From the NCBI GenBank assembly GCA_036924085.1, contig JAVGWX010000005.1, positions 92,201,764 through 92,265,763 on the forward strand: a stretch of DNA of 64,000 bases, given 5' to 3'. Shown one piece after another: positions 53,566 through 64,000 of this stretch. The position numbers and the translations under genes were made by a program. The stretch is from Ariolimax columbianus (lineage: Eukaryota > Mollusca > Gastropoda > Stylommatophora > Arionidae). Below the pieces are notes generated by a model. It worked only from the letters and a program-made list of their open reading frames with translations. It searched no databases and had not been told where the DNA came from. How positions within the stretch are numbered: the stretch's first letter is position 1; each line of letters opens with the position of its first letter.

Positions 53566-53980
53566 TAAATATGTGGTTTAAAACCTGTTTTGTTTTTTGG
53601 GTTCGCTGTAGCTTTGTTTGAACTGGGCACCCTCACAAACGTCATATGTAATATGCTAAATAAATTCGAGATTATTGCACTCTGGGCATAACCATAGGTG
53701 CAAAGTTTCTCTTACCCCTCTCAATAAATCCCTAAGGGTATAGATGATGATGTTCCAGTAGCTCGCAAGTTGCATACGTCTTTACTATATTCTATCAGAC
53801 TCCCTTTTCTACTCGACCTAATTTTGGTGCTAGATTTGTCTTCCTCTTCCTCGTTCGCAATCAAATATTCACATCATTGGCTTTTAATTTCATAATAGCG
53901 CCCCCATATGTACTAAGCTCTTTCATTGCTGAAAGTGCTGACGACAGAGAACAAAGTACGTAGCTCCAACGACTGCTACC
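53566..53980. other. Unannotated stretch
   Basis: No gene or repeat recognised. Confidence 0.4.
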
Positions 53981-53984
53981 GATC

Positions 53985-54140
53985 TTGTCCTGACTTTGTC
54001 AGGTACCCATTTACAGTTGGGTTGACTGGGAGAAATGGTCAAAAGAGGAAAAAGCCACAAGATGCCTGTGATTTAAGTCTAGTGCGTTGGGTTTGTAGGC
54101 CAAACTCACTATCCCTTGACCACACGTTCAAACCTTAACA
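53985..54140 (-). mobile_element. Probable SINE, minus strand
   Basis: CAGGTACCCATTTACAGTTG at 54000 and the GTTTGAACGTGTGGTCAAGG head (minus strand, about 54112-54131) suggest a tRNA-headed SINE with the same core as the one at 39295-39480. Diverged. Confidence 0.45.
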
Positions 54141-54289
54141 TACATGAACATACGAAACACAATAAAACATATAATGTATGAGACCATATATATTAAAACA
54201 AAGTGACTGAGTTGTTTGAAAATGCCCACAATGAGTAGGCTACTCTATTGTGCGCCCTGAAAAGGACGTTAAGTGGCGGGTTGCATTAG

Positions 54290-54500
54290 CCATCCACACA
54301 TTCCAAGAGTGATGATGAAGGTAGATCGAGGTCCTCCAGGCGGTTGTGCTATGCTTTGCTTCATCTGCGTGTCATTCACTACTACTGAGATCACGTCCGT
54401 TTCTCACCTCATTAGCCAGGCTGCAATGAAAACAGTCCGTTTCCAGGGAGAGCTATTAGGAAGCCGAGGTGAAGGTCCTGGTCAGTATATTTTACCTGAC
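54290..54500 (+). repeat. Dispersed repeat family C, copy 1
   Basis: GGCGGTTGTGCTATGCTT, then CTTCATCTG, then CACTACTACTGAGATCAC, then CCGTTTCCAGGGAG. It matches the minus strand of 62115-62310 over about 190 bp, and a shorter part matches 55020-55165. No established family recognised. Confidence 0.75.
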
Positions 54501-54769
54501 CAGATGTTAGTTTTCCTCCCCTAGTAAATGTTGTTAAAACACGTAAACTCAAAATGCACACATAATTATATTCTCCGAGAAACAGACCGAGAAGCAAGAG
54601 ATAGGACGATCCAATATTTGCTGGACATTTTTATGTATTATTAAAACGTTATTCTTCCATTGATGAGGTTGAATTGGAGTACATAAAGTTGGTCAGGGAG
54701 TGTTCACAAATGGACGGGAAAAAACCTTCAAAGGGACAGAAACAAGGACAATTGACAGCCATTGGTTAC

Positions 54770-54900
54770 CTCTTTTCTTCTTCTTCCTCTTCCTTTTTTC
54801 TTCTTCATATTTTTTCTTCTTCATCTTTTTTCCTTTCTTCTTTCTTTTCGTCCTCTTTTTCTTCTTCTTCTTCTTCATCCTCTTCTTCATCAACGTTTGT
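54770..54900. repeat. TTC-rich pyrimidine tract
   Basis: Interrupted (TTC)n/(TTTC)n; open frames compositional. Confidence 0.9.
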
Positions 54901-55019
54901 CATGAAAAGGACATTCTGTTACGTTGTAGCTTACAGCGAAGTTGCGATACCTGAGTATTTCGACCTACACATTCGATTTCGGCACATCACTTTAAAGACC
55001 AGGTTTGCCTTCCCTCTTC

Positions 55020-55165
55020 AATCCATATTCTCTTAGCCAGACTGCACGGGTCCAGCCTGTTTCCAGAGCCATCATTTGGATGCGGAATATGGCCTTGGTC
55101 AGATGTGGGTCGGTGGCTGATCTCATCTCATTCACTACCACGTTCTCGTTCCCAGACATCAGCTT
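55020..55165 (+). repeat. Dispersed repeat family C, copy 2 (partial)
   Basis: TAGCCAGACTGCACGGGTCC, AGCCTGTTTCCAGAG and TTGGTCAGATGTGGG match the right half of 54290-54500 (TAGCCAGGCTGCAATGAAAA, CGTTTCCAGGGAG, CTGGTCAGTATA). It then continues with CTCATTCACTACCACG, so element order is rearranged. Confidence 0.55.
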
Positions 55166-55219
55166 CAACGTACTATTCAAAATTCAGTGACACGTGGTTT
55201 CCGATCGACCTCAATTCAT

Positions 55220-55535
55220 TTTGGAAAAGAATAAGAGGAAGCAATAGGAGAAGAAGATGAAGACAGAGAAGAAGAAGAAGAAGAGAACAGTAAGAAGAAA
55301 AAGGAGAAGAAGAAGAAGTAGATGAAGTAGAAAAAGAAGAAGAAGAAGTAGACGAAGAAGACAAGAAGAAGCAGCAGTAGTTGTAGTAGTAATGTTAGTG
55401 GTAGAAGTAGTAGTTAGTAGTAGTAGTAGAAAAATAAGTAAAATAAAAAGTAGAAGAGGAAGAAGAAGTAGAATAATGATAAGAAGAAGAAGAAAAAGAA
55501 GAAGAAGAAGAAGAAGAACAACAACAACAAGAGAC
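55220..55535. repeat. GAA/GTA-rich purine tract
   Basis: Interrupted GAA and AGT triplets, ending in (AAC)n at 55518-55530. Confidence 0.9.
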
Positions 55536-55767
55536 TTGCTTGTGCGCAAGCTTCACCTGTCCACCAAGCCACCTGTTTGATTTAAGGCTTGCGAGTATCG
55601 GTTCCCATTTGTTGACATTGTTAGAGCTCTGTGTATATTGTGCTAACGAATCTTTTCAGCAGTCCAGCTGAACGATTGATAGGAAACTATAAACAAACCA
55701 AAGCAACTGAAAAGTAATCTGATCACTAAGAGTTTCGTAGAAATGTAGACTTTCTGTCTCATTATCT

Positions 55768-55870
55768 TAGTGGATGGCCGAGTAGATTAGATGGCGCCCC
55801 TTGTTCAATAGGAACAATGGGTTCAACTTCCCGTAAGGTATAGGATTTTCCCAAAAAAGATAGTTAAAAA
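55768..55870 (+). mobile_element. Probable tRNA-derived SINE head
   Basis: GGATGGCCGAGTAGATTAGA resembles a tRNA-Ser/Leu-type A box and CAATGGGTTCAACTTCCCG a B box, with a variable-arm-length insertion between them. Confidence 0.5.
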
Positions 55871-55974
55871 CCGTGACGACTACAGAGGTTAAAGGTCGCC
55901 ATTCATTCTCCGTAAACCCCTTATGTGGACTGTAACAATGGGAATAAACGTTATAATACAATTGGTTAGTTAGT

Positions 55975-56312
55975 TTTCATTCCACTTTTGCCGCTAAGCG
56001 GCGTGAGGAGCTTAAGTCGTTTGGCCTGCGCCAAGTTCGTTGCGTCAGTCAATGTGAGCCCGTGTCACTGCCCAAGCCCTCCTTTAATTGCATCTATCCA
56101 CCTGCCTCGCGGTCAACCGTTTGTCCTATAACAAGATCTACCAGCGTTGTAAGCTATCAGTGGAAGTTGATGAGTGTCTATTCTCATGAAATGACCAAAC
56201 AAACGTTTTGTATTCGGTACAAGACGTAGTGCCGACCATACTATCAATGTCGTCGTTTCTCATTGTCCTTCCTGGCAACACCGATTACCTTCCTCAAGCA
56301 CATCATTTCGCA
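55975..56312 (-). mobile_element. LINE C-terminal relic
   Basis: The minus strand encodes LFGHFMRIDTHQLPLIAYNA, then PRGRWIDAIKGGLG, with stops and frame changes. The GH..R.D...LP......R.RGRP..RWID.I pattern is typical of the region after the RT in LINEs. Family distinct from 46145 and 48860 relics. Confidence 0.65.
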
Positions 56313-56635
56313 CGATCTACTTGAGTCATGCCTACTTGCTAATGTTGGGTGATTGGGTGAGGCGATCCACTTGAGTCATGACTACCTGCTAAATGTTGGG
56401 TGATTGGATGAGGCGATCCACTTGAGTCATGACTACCTGCTAATGTTGGGTGATTGGGTGAGGCGATCCAATTGAGTCATGACTACCTGCTAATGTTGGG
56501 TGATTGGGTGAAGCGATCCAGTTTAGGCATGACTACCTGCTAATGTTGGGCGATTGGGTGAGGCGATCCACTTGAGTCATGACTACCTGCTAATGTTGGG
56601 TGATTGGGTGAGGCGATCCACTTGAGTCATGACTG
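56313..56635. repeat. 49-50-bp tandem repeat, 6 copies
   Basis: Unit GATCCACTTGAGTCATGACT then ACCTGCTAATGTTGGGTGATTGGGTGAGGC. Starts inside the edge of the LINE relic (ACGATCTACTTGAGTCATG at 56315). Confidence 0.95.
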
Positions 56636-57190
56636 CCACGGAGGACTACCCATCGAGTTATCTCAGCACTTACATCCAATATCAAGTCATTGCACGTAAT
56701 CCTACATATGATCATGACCATTATCATCATGTTCCATGCCGATTAGAAGAGCCGTACACGGATCCCCACAGGCTCCTGTCATTAATCTTCTTCTGGTCCT
56801 TGTTTACTTCAACCTGAGAAAAGGGTCACTGTTCTACAATGTTGGTACCCGTCAGGAAACCTGCGCTAAAGCGTTCTGCGTGTTCTTGCAGTGACGACTT
56901 CTATAGCAATTCATTTTACGCGAGAAGGTTGCTAACCCCATTCATAACTCTATTTAGTATTCTGTCACGACATTCATTCATGTACAGAGTCATATTCTGC
57001 CCACTCCAGTAAGTCCTGACTGTTGTTTATTAACTCTTTTGTGGACCGTCTTTATTGCCATCCTGCTAAATTGTCCGTAATTTTCTGACGTTGTTGTCCA
57101 ATGTTTGTTTTTTATACTGCCCACTGGTGTAATATCGGCTTCAACATGGCTCTTCTCGTTTATTTTAGTTTACTTTTCGGTCTAAGTGCA
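56636..57190. other. Unannotated stretch
   Basis: No gene recognised. Phrases such as GAAGGTTGCTAACCCCATTC near 56923 (minus strand of GGGGTTAGCA...) suggest another family B relic. Confidence 0.4.
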
Positions 57191-57205
57191 GAAGTACAGC
57201 GGCCA

Positions 57206-57222
57206 CGTCCCCCCCCCCCCCC
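57206..57222. repeat. C-run
   Basis: About 15 consecutive C. Confidence 0.85.
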
Positions 57223-57404
57223 CTACCTCCCTTCCTCCCCAGTAAGGCTATCTACTTTACAGGAAGCCTGTATCTGAAGATTCACAATTGACGATTTCAG
57301 TAGTAATTGTTTGATATGATGAGTCAGATAGCGACCCCTTGAATGACGATTTCAATAGTAATTCTTCGATAGATGAGGGAGGAGGGACCCCTTGCAAATC
57401 TACT

Positions 57405-57480
57405 TTAGTCGCTTGTACGACACGCCTGGTAAGTTACAGGGGTTCTTTGGGCGATTTCTCGGGTGATGTCTTTCTCACTT
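57405..57480 (-). mobile_element. Family B fragment, minus strand
   Basis: TAGTCGCTTGTACGACACGC is the complement of a GTCGTACAAGCGACTA-type core, as in the copies at 12925 and 59730. Confidence 0.4.
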
Positions 57481-57491
57481 CGTTTTTGTCT

Positions 57492-57642
57492 GCAGAAGCG
57501 TTAACCTGACTGTGACAGAAGCGTTAACCTGACTGTGACAGAAGGGCTAACCTGACTGTGTCAGAAGCGTTAACCTGGCTGTGTCAGAAATGTTAACTTG
57601 ATTGTGTTAGAAGTGTTAGCCTGGCTGTGTCAGAAGTGTCGC
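57492..57642. repeat. 23-24-bp minisatellite, about 6 copies
   Basis: Unit CAGAAGCGTTAACCTGACTG then TGA or TGT. Increasing divergence toward the right. Confidence 0.92.
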
Positions 57643-57845
57643 CAGCAGCGTCGGGGTCGGAGAGCATTTGTTTTTGTAACATGGAACAGTGAACATTAAC
57701 AGCATGTCAATGTCCAAAATGCACACAAGCCGTTCCGCTCCACGCAAGGTGCACACTGACAACCGTCAGGTCCCAGGCTAAACGGACTGTGATCGTCGAG
57801 ATAGGGCTGAGCTCCGCCCGAGACACATTACACACGTTTTCTCAT
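57643..57845. other. Unannotated stretch
   Basis: No gene recognised. Confidence 0.35.
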
Positions 57846-57849
57846 TATT

Positions 57850-57948
57850 ACTTTGCTTACCTACTTAGTCAGCCCTCTACTACCCTGAGGTGTAGAGTCT
57901 TCTACCTTACTTACTTAGTCACCCCTCTACTACCCTGAGGTGTAAAAG
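57850..57948. repeat. 50-bp tandem duplication
   Basis: TTAGTCAGCCCTCTACTACC and CTGAGGTGTAGAG at 57866 recur at 57916 with few changes. Confidence 0.9.
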
Positions 57949-58490
57949 TTTATCAGCAGACTGTTCTATCCGTTGGCCTTCTCGTGACCCGGTACCAGAA
58001 CGTTCCGGGTCTCTCATGGACTGTCGCACGTTTCCTTTCAATATTAAAAGAAAATAATATAACAAAATTAAATACAATAAACGACAAAAAAATCATCAAA
58101 TACCCAGAACGTCCCTGCAATGGGCCACAACCCGAATGAGAAATATAATCCGACCTACAACAACGCGCAGAAAAATTATAGAAGACAAAATAGAAATCAT
58201 GAACCAGATTGAGGGCATCATTTGAAGCAGAGCAAGCGAAGTAGGGAGATCTTATTGCTGTCTTTAAATGCGGCATTAGACCGGAAGGTCACTGAACGAT
58301 TCGACTGTCACCGGTCACGGTTTGACAAATAGGAAGAAAAGAAACGACACAAATCCATTGACATAAAAGTTTTCAAAGTAGCTAAACATTTCACAAATAA
58401 ATGTTACAAGTTGTCAGCTTCCGTACAAATATATGTTGCCACCTAGGCCAAGGATTCTTAAACTCTAATGTGTTTTAGACCTCTTTAGCT
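57949..58490. other. Unannotated stretch
   Basis: A 107-codon minus-strand frame (57953-58276) resembles nothing I know. No gene supported. Confidence 0.35.
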
Positions 58491-58494
58491 GTGT

Positions 58495-59135
58495 TGGTAA
58501 GGTCTATGGACCCTTTATAAGTTTGATGAAGATAATGGACCCAAATGACAGTTTGGTGAAACCAATGGACCCCTCTAGAAGACTACTAACGACCATGGAC
58601 AACATTGGTAGTCTGGTGAAACCCGTGAACAGCCTTTGTTAATGCTCTGAAAGTTTTGGACTCCCTCAGTAACATTGTGAAGCATATGGACCCTTTGATA
58701 GCATGATGAAGAGTATGGCCACTTTAGTAATATGGTGACAACTACGATTACGTCTTGTAGTATAATGAAATCTACAGAACCCTTTGGTAGTATGGTCAGG
58801 CCTACATACCACTTTGGTAGTATAGTGAAGTCTACATATCACTTTGGTAGTATAGATGAGCTTACAGATCACTTTGGTAGTATAAATGAGCTTACAGATC
58901 ACTTTGGTAGTATAGATGAGCTTACAGATCACTTTGGTAGTATAGATGAGCTTACAGATCACTTTGGTAGTATAGATGAGCTTACAGATCACTTTGGTAG
59001 TATAGATGAGCTTTCAGATCCCTTTGGTAGTATAGTGAAGCTTACAGATCACTTTGGTAGTATAGTGAAGCCTACAGATCACTTTGGTAGTATAGTGAAG
59101 TCTGCGGATAACTTTGATAGTTTAGTGAAGTCTGT
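58495..59135. repeat. 30-bp minisatellite with diverged left flank
   Basis: Core 58770-59130: unit CTTTGGTAGTATAGATGAGC then TTACAGATCA, about 12 copies, six of them almost identical. To the left (58495-58770) the same pattern is recognisable but heavily mutated (GGACCCTTT..., GTTTGGTGAA...), giving an old-to-young gradient. Ten-codon frames on both strands are artefacts. Confidence 0.92.
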
Positions 59136-59729
59136 GGAACCCTATTGTGGTGTGGTGAAGACTTGCGGGACTGCTACTATTGTTATATTCGTCATTCTTG
59201 AGATTAACTAGACAATTCTCATTCACATTGAGCTCGTCCTTGGGGAAGATCTTGTGGTTGGAAAGTAATCATGTCTGCTGTTGTGCTCTTCTAACTTGTT
59301 TGATTTACTTAACATTAAAAGGTACTGTCATTTCTATGCAAGATCACGGAGATAATGACATCTATTCACGAATCCGCTGTCGCTGTACTATTAATGTGAA
59401 ACCATTTTAGGGGGCGGAGGTACTCTCCTATTAAGGGTCTAGTAGCTGTGTGTTTAGCATTCAGATCTACTGATCAAGGTATTACTCGTCTAAAACCTTG
59501 GAAACGCATAGGTTTATAAAATAAATTTCATCAGGTTTAAAATAAAAATGCAGCATGCACACTGTGTGTCGAATGTGAGGCAAGCATCCTTTATTTCTCG
59601 GCCTTATAAATCAGCCTGCTGAATCTCAGTATTATGAATAGAGGTCGTAATGATAAATAGACTGATGTCAACCACAGTAGTTTGGTTATATCAGATCAAC
59701 TACGTGGTTCTGATGTATACAGGATCGGG
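59136..59729. other. Unannotated stretch
   Basis: No gene recognised; a GAAGATCTTGTGGTTGGAAA phrase at 59245 belongs to a dispersed motif (see 51104-52015). Confidence 0.35.
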
Positions 59730-60012
59730 CACTATGTCGGTCCTTTAATGTCGTAAGAGGCGACAATCTTCCGTTGGTCCCTTTTTGGGCCAAAATACAC
59801 GACTTGAATGCAACACTGGTTGCCAACAGACTTTGCAGAGTCTTCTGTGGTGAAAGTGGTCGAGAGGTCAGGCACTTGCCTCCCAAAGCGATGGACAGAA
59901 ACGGTGGACTTTCGAATCCCACAAGTATCATAGTGACCACTGGTTCACAGGAGGTGGGACCGGAGTGCCTGCATCCTGAGTTGCCTCCTATCTTCTTGAC
60001 TAATGTCTTGCC
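59730..60012 (+). mobile_element. SINE with tRNA-like part and family B core
   Basis: TTTAATGTCGTAAGAGGCGA at 59743 gives the family B core. Then AAGTGGTCGAGAGGTCAGGC and CTTTCGAATCCCAC (59853-59932) give a tRNA-Ser/Leu-like A box, variable arm and B box. A CTGGTTC-containing phrase occurs twice after this. The combination suggests that the tRNA-like unit and the family B core belong to one composite element, or that one inserted into the other. Confidence 0.55.
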
Positions 60013-62110
60013 ACTGGTTCAAGGTAACTGTTATTAAGAAACGGCTAAAATAGGTAAGCCAATTGTTATTAAAATGCTGTGCAAACGACTCGTATCGGAC
60101 TTACCTAATCGTTGGTTATCTACATCAAACGCAGAGCTGGACTGTGCTTCAACAAGACACTGGAATAAAGCTGCTCTAAATGCTGGTTATGGAAGACAAA
60201 CGCAGTGTTGGACATATGATTCAGCCAATGGGGCGACGGTGGAAGTTAATGTTATCTGAAGCTATCAAATCAGCAAGCGTCTAGTTCTAATCATCTTAGC
60301 ATCGTTCAAAAGCATCCATAATTATCGTGTGCCACGTCGACTGGCGCAGGCGTATGTGAATTTCTATATTATCCGGATTTGAGTTTATCATCAATCAATG
60401 AAAACGCGTCGACCTCCCTGAGGAATACACGCCAAGTCATCAAATGCTGACATATCCATATCAGTTAAGGTTTTCTACAGACGAAGGTAGCCAGTGCCAT
60501 ATGCTGCTCTCCCTATGCACCTCCTTCCAACCGTATGACGGGTGTTACTCTGCTGTGCTCCCTTTCTGTCCCTGACAGCACTTGCACTATCATGAGTGTT
60601 GCTAATCAATTCCACTGTGAACCATCTTCCATTCCTAACTATTAAATGCCCAAAATATTATCTCAAGATTGCAACTACACGTATTCTTACTCATGATTTC
60701 CGTTCAGAGGATGTATCTGCCGGAAGACTGCGTGTCTGTGCAGTCACCACGCAGTGCACAGACTAATATGTTTTTTTAATGTTGCTCTCGAGAGTAAAAA
60801 AACCCAATCGGTGTTGACATACCACCAAGAGGTAATGGTGGAAGACCTCACTTAGGAAAACATAGAACTACAGCAGCGATTACCGGCACCTGGGAGGGCC
60901 ATATCTGGCTGAGTTGGCTTAGAGTCAACAGAAAACAAATTGGAGACTGGACATCTCAGAGCAGCACCTTCCCTACGCCTAGTAATCCACAAGAAGTAAA
61001 CCACCCACAGACGTCCTACGCGTGTCAATAGCGAGTCCGAAAGGCAAACCAAGGGAAGACAAGGGGCATCACCTCGTAAAGAGCGACCAGGCGGATTTTC
61101 AGAACAAAGGGAAAGCTTTTGGCTACCTATCAGTCACAGAAAAAAAATTGTATTTCGGAAGTTTTGAACACACGTTCAGTTGATCAGAAAGCAGACCTCC
61201 AAACTATTTGGTCACAAATCCTCCTTTGTCACACGAGGCCCTAACAACGACACTCTGAACAAAAGCATAGGTTTGTTGAGTTTTAGAACCCCTAAATCGT
61301 AAGCTAGGAACCCTGTCTGAGTACCAATTACAGCACCAATGTAGCACCCGGAAATGGTTTTCTCTGTTGAATTGCGCAAGCTAAACAAACAGGCGCACAC
61401 AAACGACCTCTACATTCAATGCACTTAAATGTCCCGTTTCCTGTCCCACTACGTTTCACACCAGTCTGCTGACGAAGGAACCAATGTTACAGATTCTCAT
61501 TCTGTTCAGATTGTTTTTTTACGCTTAGCAGCTTTACGCGGACTACGCGCGTAATTTGCATGTCACGCTCCCGCGCACACAGCTGTTTCAATCACCTGTT
61601 ATTCGTTTTGACCTCCGGAAGGTTCAAAGTGACCGGAATTTCTAATTGCGGTTCTGTTGACAGTGCGCAGTGATGCTGAAATCCTCGTTATGTTCATAAA
61701 ATGTATTGAGTCACTCGTGACCCCGCGTTTATGGCATCCTCCAAAGAGAAACATACTTGAACACACAAGTGGAGAGCAAATAATTGAGGAAACAGTTTAT
61801 TCCGGCTCGCAATGACGTGCCCAACTTGAATGAAAAAAAACGTGACAATCACGTCAAGGGCATTGCCAACCGGAAATTATTTTTTTTGGATTAGCACGTG
61901 GCCTATATACAGAAGATAAAGGATACAAAGAGGAACTCGTCTTTTTAGGGATCAAAAGAACAACACCCCACGATAACATTAGCTGTTGTGATATGACGTC
62001 ACGAATCTCTAATATGAGCTTCGGTGGACACAGGCAATGTATATTATTATATATGTCAATGGGGAACTGAGACGCCAGTTCAGTCAGGCACACGCACTGA
62101 CCAGGACGAC
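60013..62110. other. 2.1-kb stretch with no recognisable gene
   Basis: Unique-looking sequence with no ORF above about 80 codons and no strong repeat. GCAGTCACCACGCAGTGCAC at 60739 matches 52857 (see there). A run of A at 61141-61147 and another at 61835-61842. Nothing else supported. Confidence 0.4.
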
Positions 62111-62114
62111 TGCA

Positions 62115-62310
62115 TCAGGGTCAATACACTGACCAAGATCACAATTTCTCTTCCATGTAGGGTTCCCTGGAAACAGGCTGTTTTCAAGGCAGTCTGATGA
62201 GATGTGGATCGATGTGATCGCCGTAGTAGTGAGCGCCATACAGATGAAGCCAAGCATAGCACAACCGCCTGGTGGACCTCAGTCAACCTTCATCAGCATG
62301 CTCGGGATGT
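62115..62310 (-). repeat. Dispersed repeat family C, copy 3 (minus)
   Basis: On the minus strand: CCAGGCGGTTGTGCTATGCT, CTTCATCTGTATGGCG, CTCACTACTACGGCGATCAC and CAGCCTGTTTCCAGGGAACC, in the same order as 54290-54500 at high similarity over about 190 bp. Confidence 0.75.
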
Positions 62311-63184
62311 GAAGAAAGCTACTACAGCCGCCACATCACGTCCTTTTCAGGGTGCACAAAAGAGTAAACTTACTCAGTTGGCATTAAACAACAACATATA
62401 TGTCAACAAACAACTGATGCCTTGCAGCTGGGCTGGACACAGTCACAAGTGTCCCTCCACGAGAAGCTGTACGGAAGTGCACGTAGCCTCAAGTCGACTG
62501 TTGCTTTCGTTAGTCATTGATGTCAAGGTCTGAAGACGAACGAGGAAGAAGAAGAAAAGCAAAGGGCGCATCACTAATACTGTTACCGCACTTAACCGCT
62601 TGTGCACGGTTTACCGGAATGTCAATTCCTTGTACAGGCAGTCCGAAATGATGAGGGAGGTGAATCAATTCTCAAGCTCACTGTATGACGAGAGTCCTGG
62701 ACAATTAACAAAGAGTTGTAGAAAAGAATGGACGTCTTTCAAATGTGGGTAGACACAAGAAAGAGCGTATCTCGTGGAGAGAAAAACAAACAAAAAAGAA
62801 GTATTTTATCAATTTGGGGAGAAAAGAGAATTGTTGAACAAAATCAGAGATCCACAGTTCAAATATTGTGAACATATGAAAAGACAACAGCTTGTTGAAA
62901 ACAAAACTGGAAAGAGAGGTGTAAAGGAAACGTATTAAAGATAAGCAGCGCTAGAGGCAGGAGAACAGCATCAGAAGATGAACAGGGAAAATCCGGGCAG
63001 ATCGCACTATTCTATAAAGAGACATATGACTTTGAACATCCATTACGACCAACCTTCGAAGCGAAAATAGCACGTCAACTGAACTGAGCTGTTGTAATGT
63101 ATGTTACGGTTGAGGCGCGTTAATACAATACTTTCCTGGTTATGTATTATGTAGACTACTAAACACATCCGCGCCTGGATGATA
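62311..63184. other. Unannotated stretch
   Basis: Short GAAGAAGAAG run at 62545-62556. No gene recognised. Confidence 0.4.
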
Positions 63185-63470
63185 CCCAAGAAGAAAAGAA
63201 AACGACCACTGCAATCTTCCTAGCATGCTATAAGAGGCAGCTAAAGAAGGATGTTAATGGGGTTAGCAGCCTCATCATGCATAATAAATGCTATTGACCC
63301 CGCTTCTGCCAGTGTTCATATACAAGTTTCATGTAAAGGGCCCAGTTATAGTTGTGGTTCTATATTTCGCTTGGAGCTAAAAGGCAAATCAACCATCAAT
63401 AAAGTATATTCGTCATTGAGTGATACACAGGAAGGAAAGAATAGGACCACTGTCACCTTCTAATCATGTT
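63185..63470 (+). mobile_element. Dispersed SINE-like family B, duplicated copy
   Basis: ACGACCACTGCAATCTTCCT, AGCATGCTATAAGAGGCAGC and GGGGTTAGCAGCCTCATCAT define the family. The phrase recurs at the right edge as GGACCACTGTCACCTTCTAA then TCATGTTAAATGGGGG, so two copies lie in tandem about 240 bp apart, the second being incomplete. Confidence 0.6.
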
Positions 63471-63699
63471 AAATGGGGGAATAAACAGGATTTTTGCTTT
63501 GCATGCAAGATCGATTGATACAGCAACCACATATGCAAGAGTACATGTAAGTGAGCTGCTATGGGCTTCCAGTAAGGGACCAGCTGCAGCAGAGGAGGAA
63601 CAAGACAAGAAGAACCATTTTCAGCCGATGAGAGAAAATGAATCCAGGAACAACCTTGGTTCAGATCTGGAAAATCATGCTGCTGTGAAATATAGAACC

Positions 63700-63958
63700 T
63701 GATCCAACTAAGGAGCGAAAACAAGTCACTAACTGTTGTTAGCTCATTCACTGCTGGACCTTCGGCCTCATCTTGTTCTATTCTGTTACTAACTGTTGTT
63801 AGTTCATCTACTGCTGGACCTTCGACCTCATCTTGTTCTATTCTGTTACTAACTGATGTTAGTTCATCCACTGCTGGACCTTCGGCCTCAACCTGTTCTG
63901 CCACTAACTGTTGTTAGCTCATCCACTGCTGGACCGTCGGCCTCATCCTGTTCTGTTT
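63700..63958. repeat. 60-bp tandem repeat, about 4 copies
   Basis: Starts at about 63728, 63788, 63848 and 63903: ACTAACTGTTGTTAGCTCAT then CCACTGCTGGACC then TCGGCCTCATC. CTAACTGTTGTTAG is a near-palindrome. The last unit is 5 bp shorter. The minus-strand 20-residue repeat (VEGPAVDELT) is an artefact of the 60-bp period. Confidence 0.95.
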
Positions 63959-64000
63959 GGAATCGACGTCATCGCACTCCTTGCAGATATATTGGTGCTC

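Overview
The window looks like animal nuclear DNA, most likely from a gastropod mollusc and probably a heterobranch (sea-slug-like) one. The main evidence is a stretch of near-canonical metazoan 18S rDNA at 30828-32064 that reads like a gastropod 18S (from memory, not from a search). The rest fits: low coding density, tRNA-headed SINEs, decayed LINEs of several families and an extraordinary load of tandem repeats. I find no intact host protein-coding gene. The only host-like coding candidate is one possible first exon on the minus strand at 48270-48448.

Layout. 0.7-1.6 kb: a minus-strand LINE relic whose 3' coding part has expanded into a 28-bp minisatellite. 5.4-29 kb: a long run of minisatellites (units of 15 to 116 bp), purine or pyrimidine tracts and dinucleotide arrays, with SINE heads and LINE tails between them. 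At 18368-18951 a 5'-truncated LINE copy interrupts a 28-bp minisatellite and is flanked by a 13-bp target-site duplication.

29.0-38.5 kb is the most interesting part. A sequence of about 1 kb (29021-30038) is repeated in direct orientation at 37559-38533. Between the two copies lies a 7.5-kb composite: the last ~155 nt of 18S rDNA, ~640 bp of rDNA-like spacer, the first ~1.24 kb of 18S, a 5' region of three or four diverged ~186-bp units that each begin with an 18S-like segment, and a nearly full-length non-LTR retrotransposon (apurinic endonuclease, reverse transcriptase, RNase H, C-terminal zinc-knuckle-like region) with a GAA-type 3' tail. The LINE is broken by two single-base frameshifts and one stop codon. 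My reading is retrotransposition of a read-through pre-rRNA/LINE transcript, or an rDNA recombination product, into a minisatellite-bearing locus.

38.7-64 kb: more simple repeats (AGT, CAA, TG-rich 20-bp units, TA), RTE-like LINE tails at 46.2, 46.8, 48.9 and 56.0 kb, SINE copies, an 18-bp array at 52 kb, a 30-bp array at 58.8-59.1 kb and a 60-bp array at 63.7-63.9 kb.

The mobile elements and the satellites are connected. At least one minisatellite is built from LINE coding sequence, one surrounds a LINE insertion, and one abuts a LINE tail and carries sequence of a dispersed repeat. All unit lengths and copy numbers were counted by eye and are approximate.
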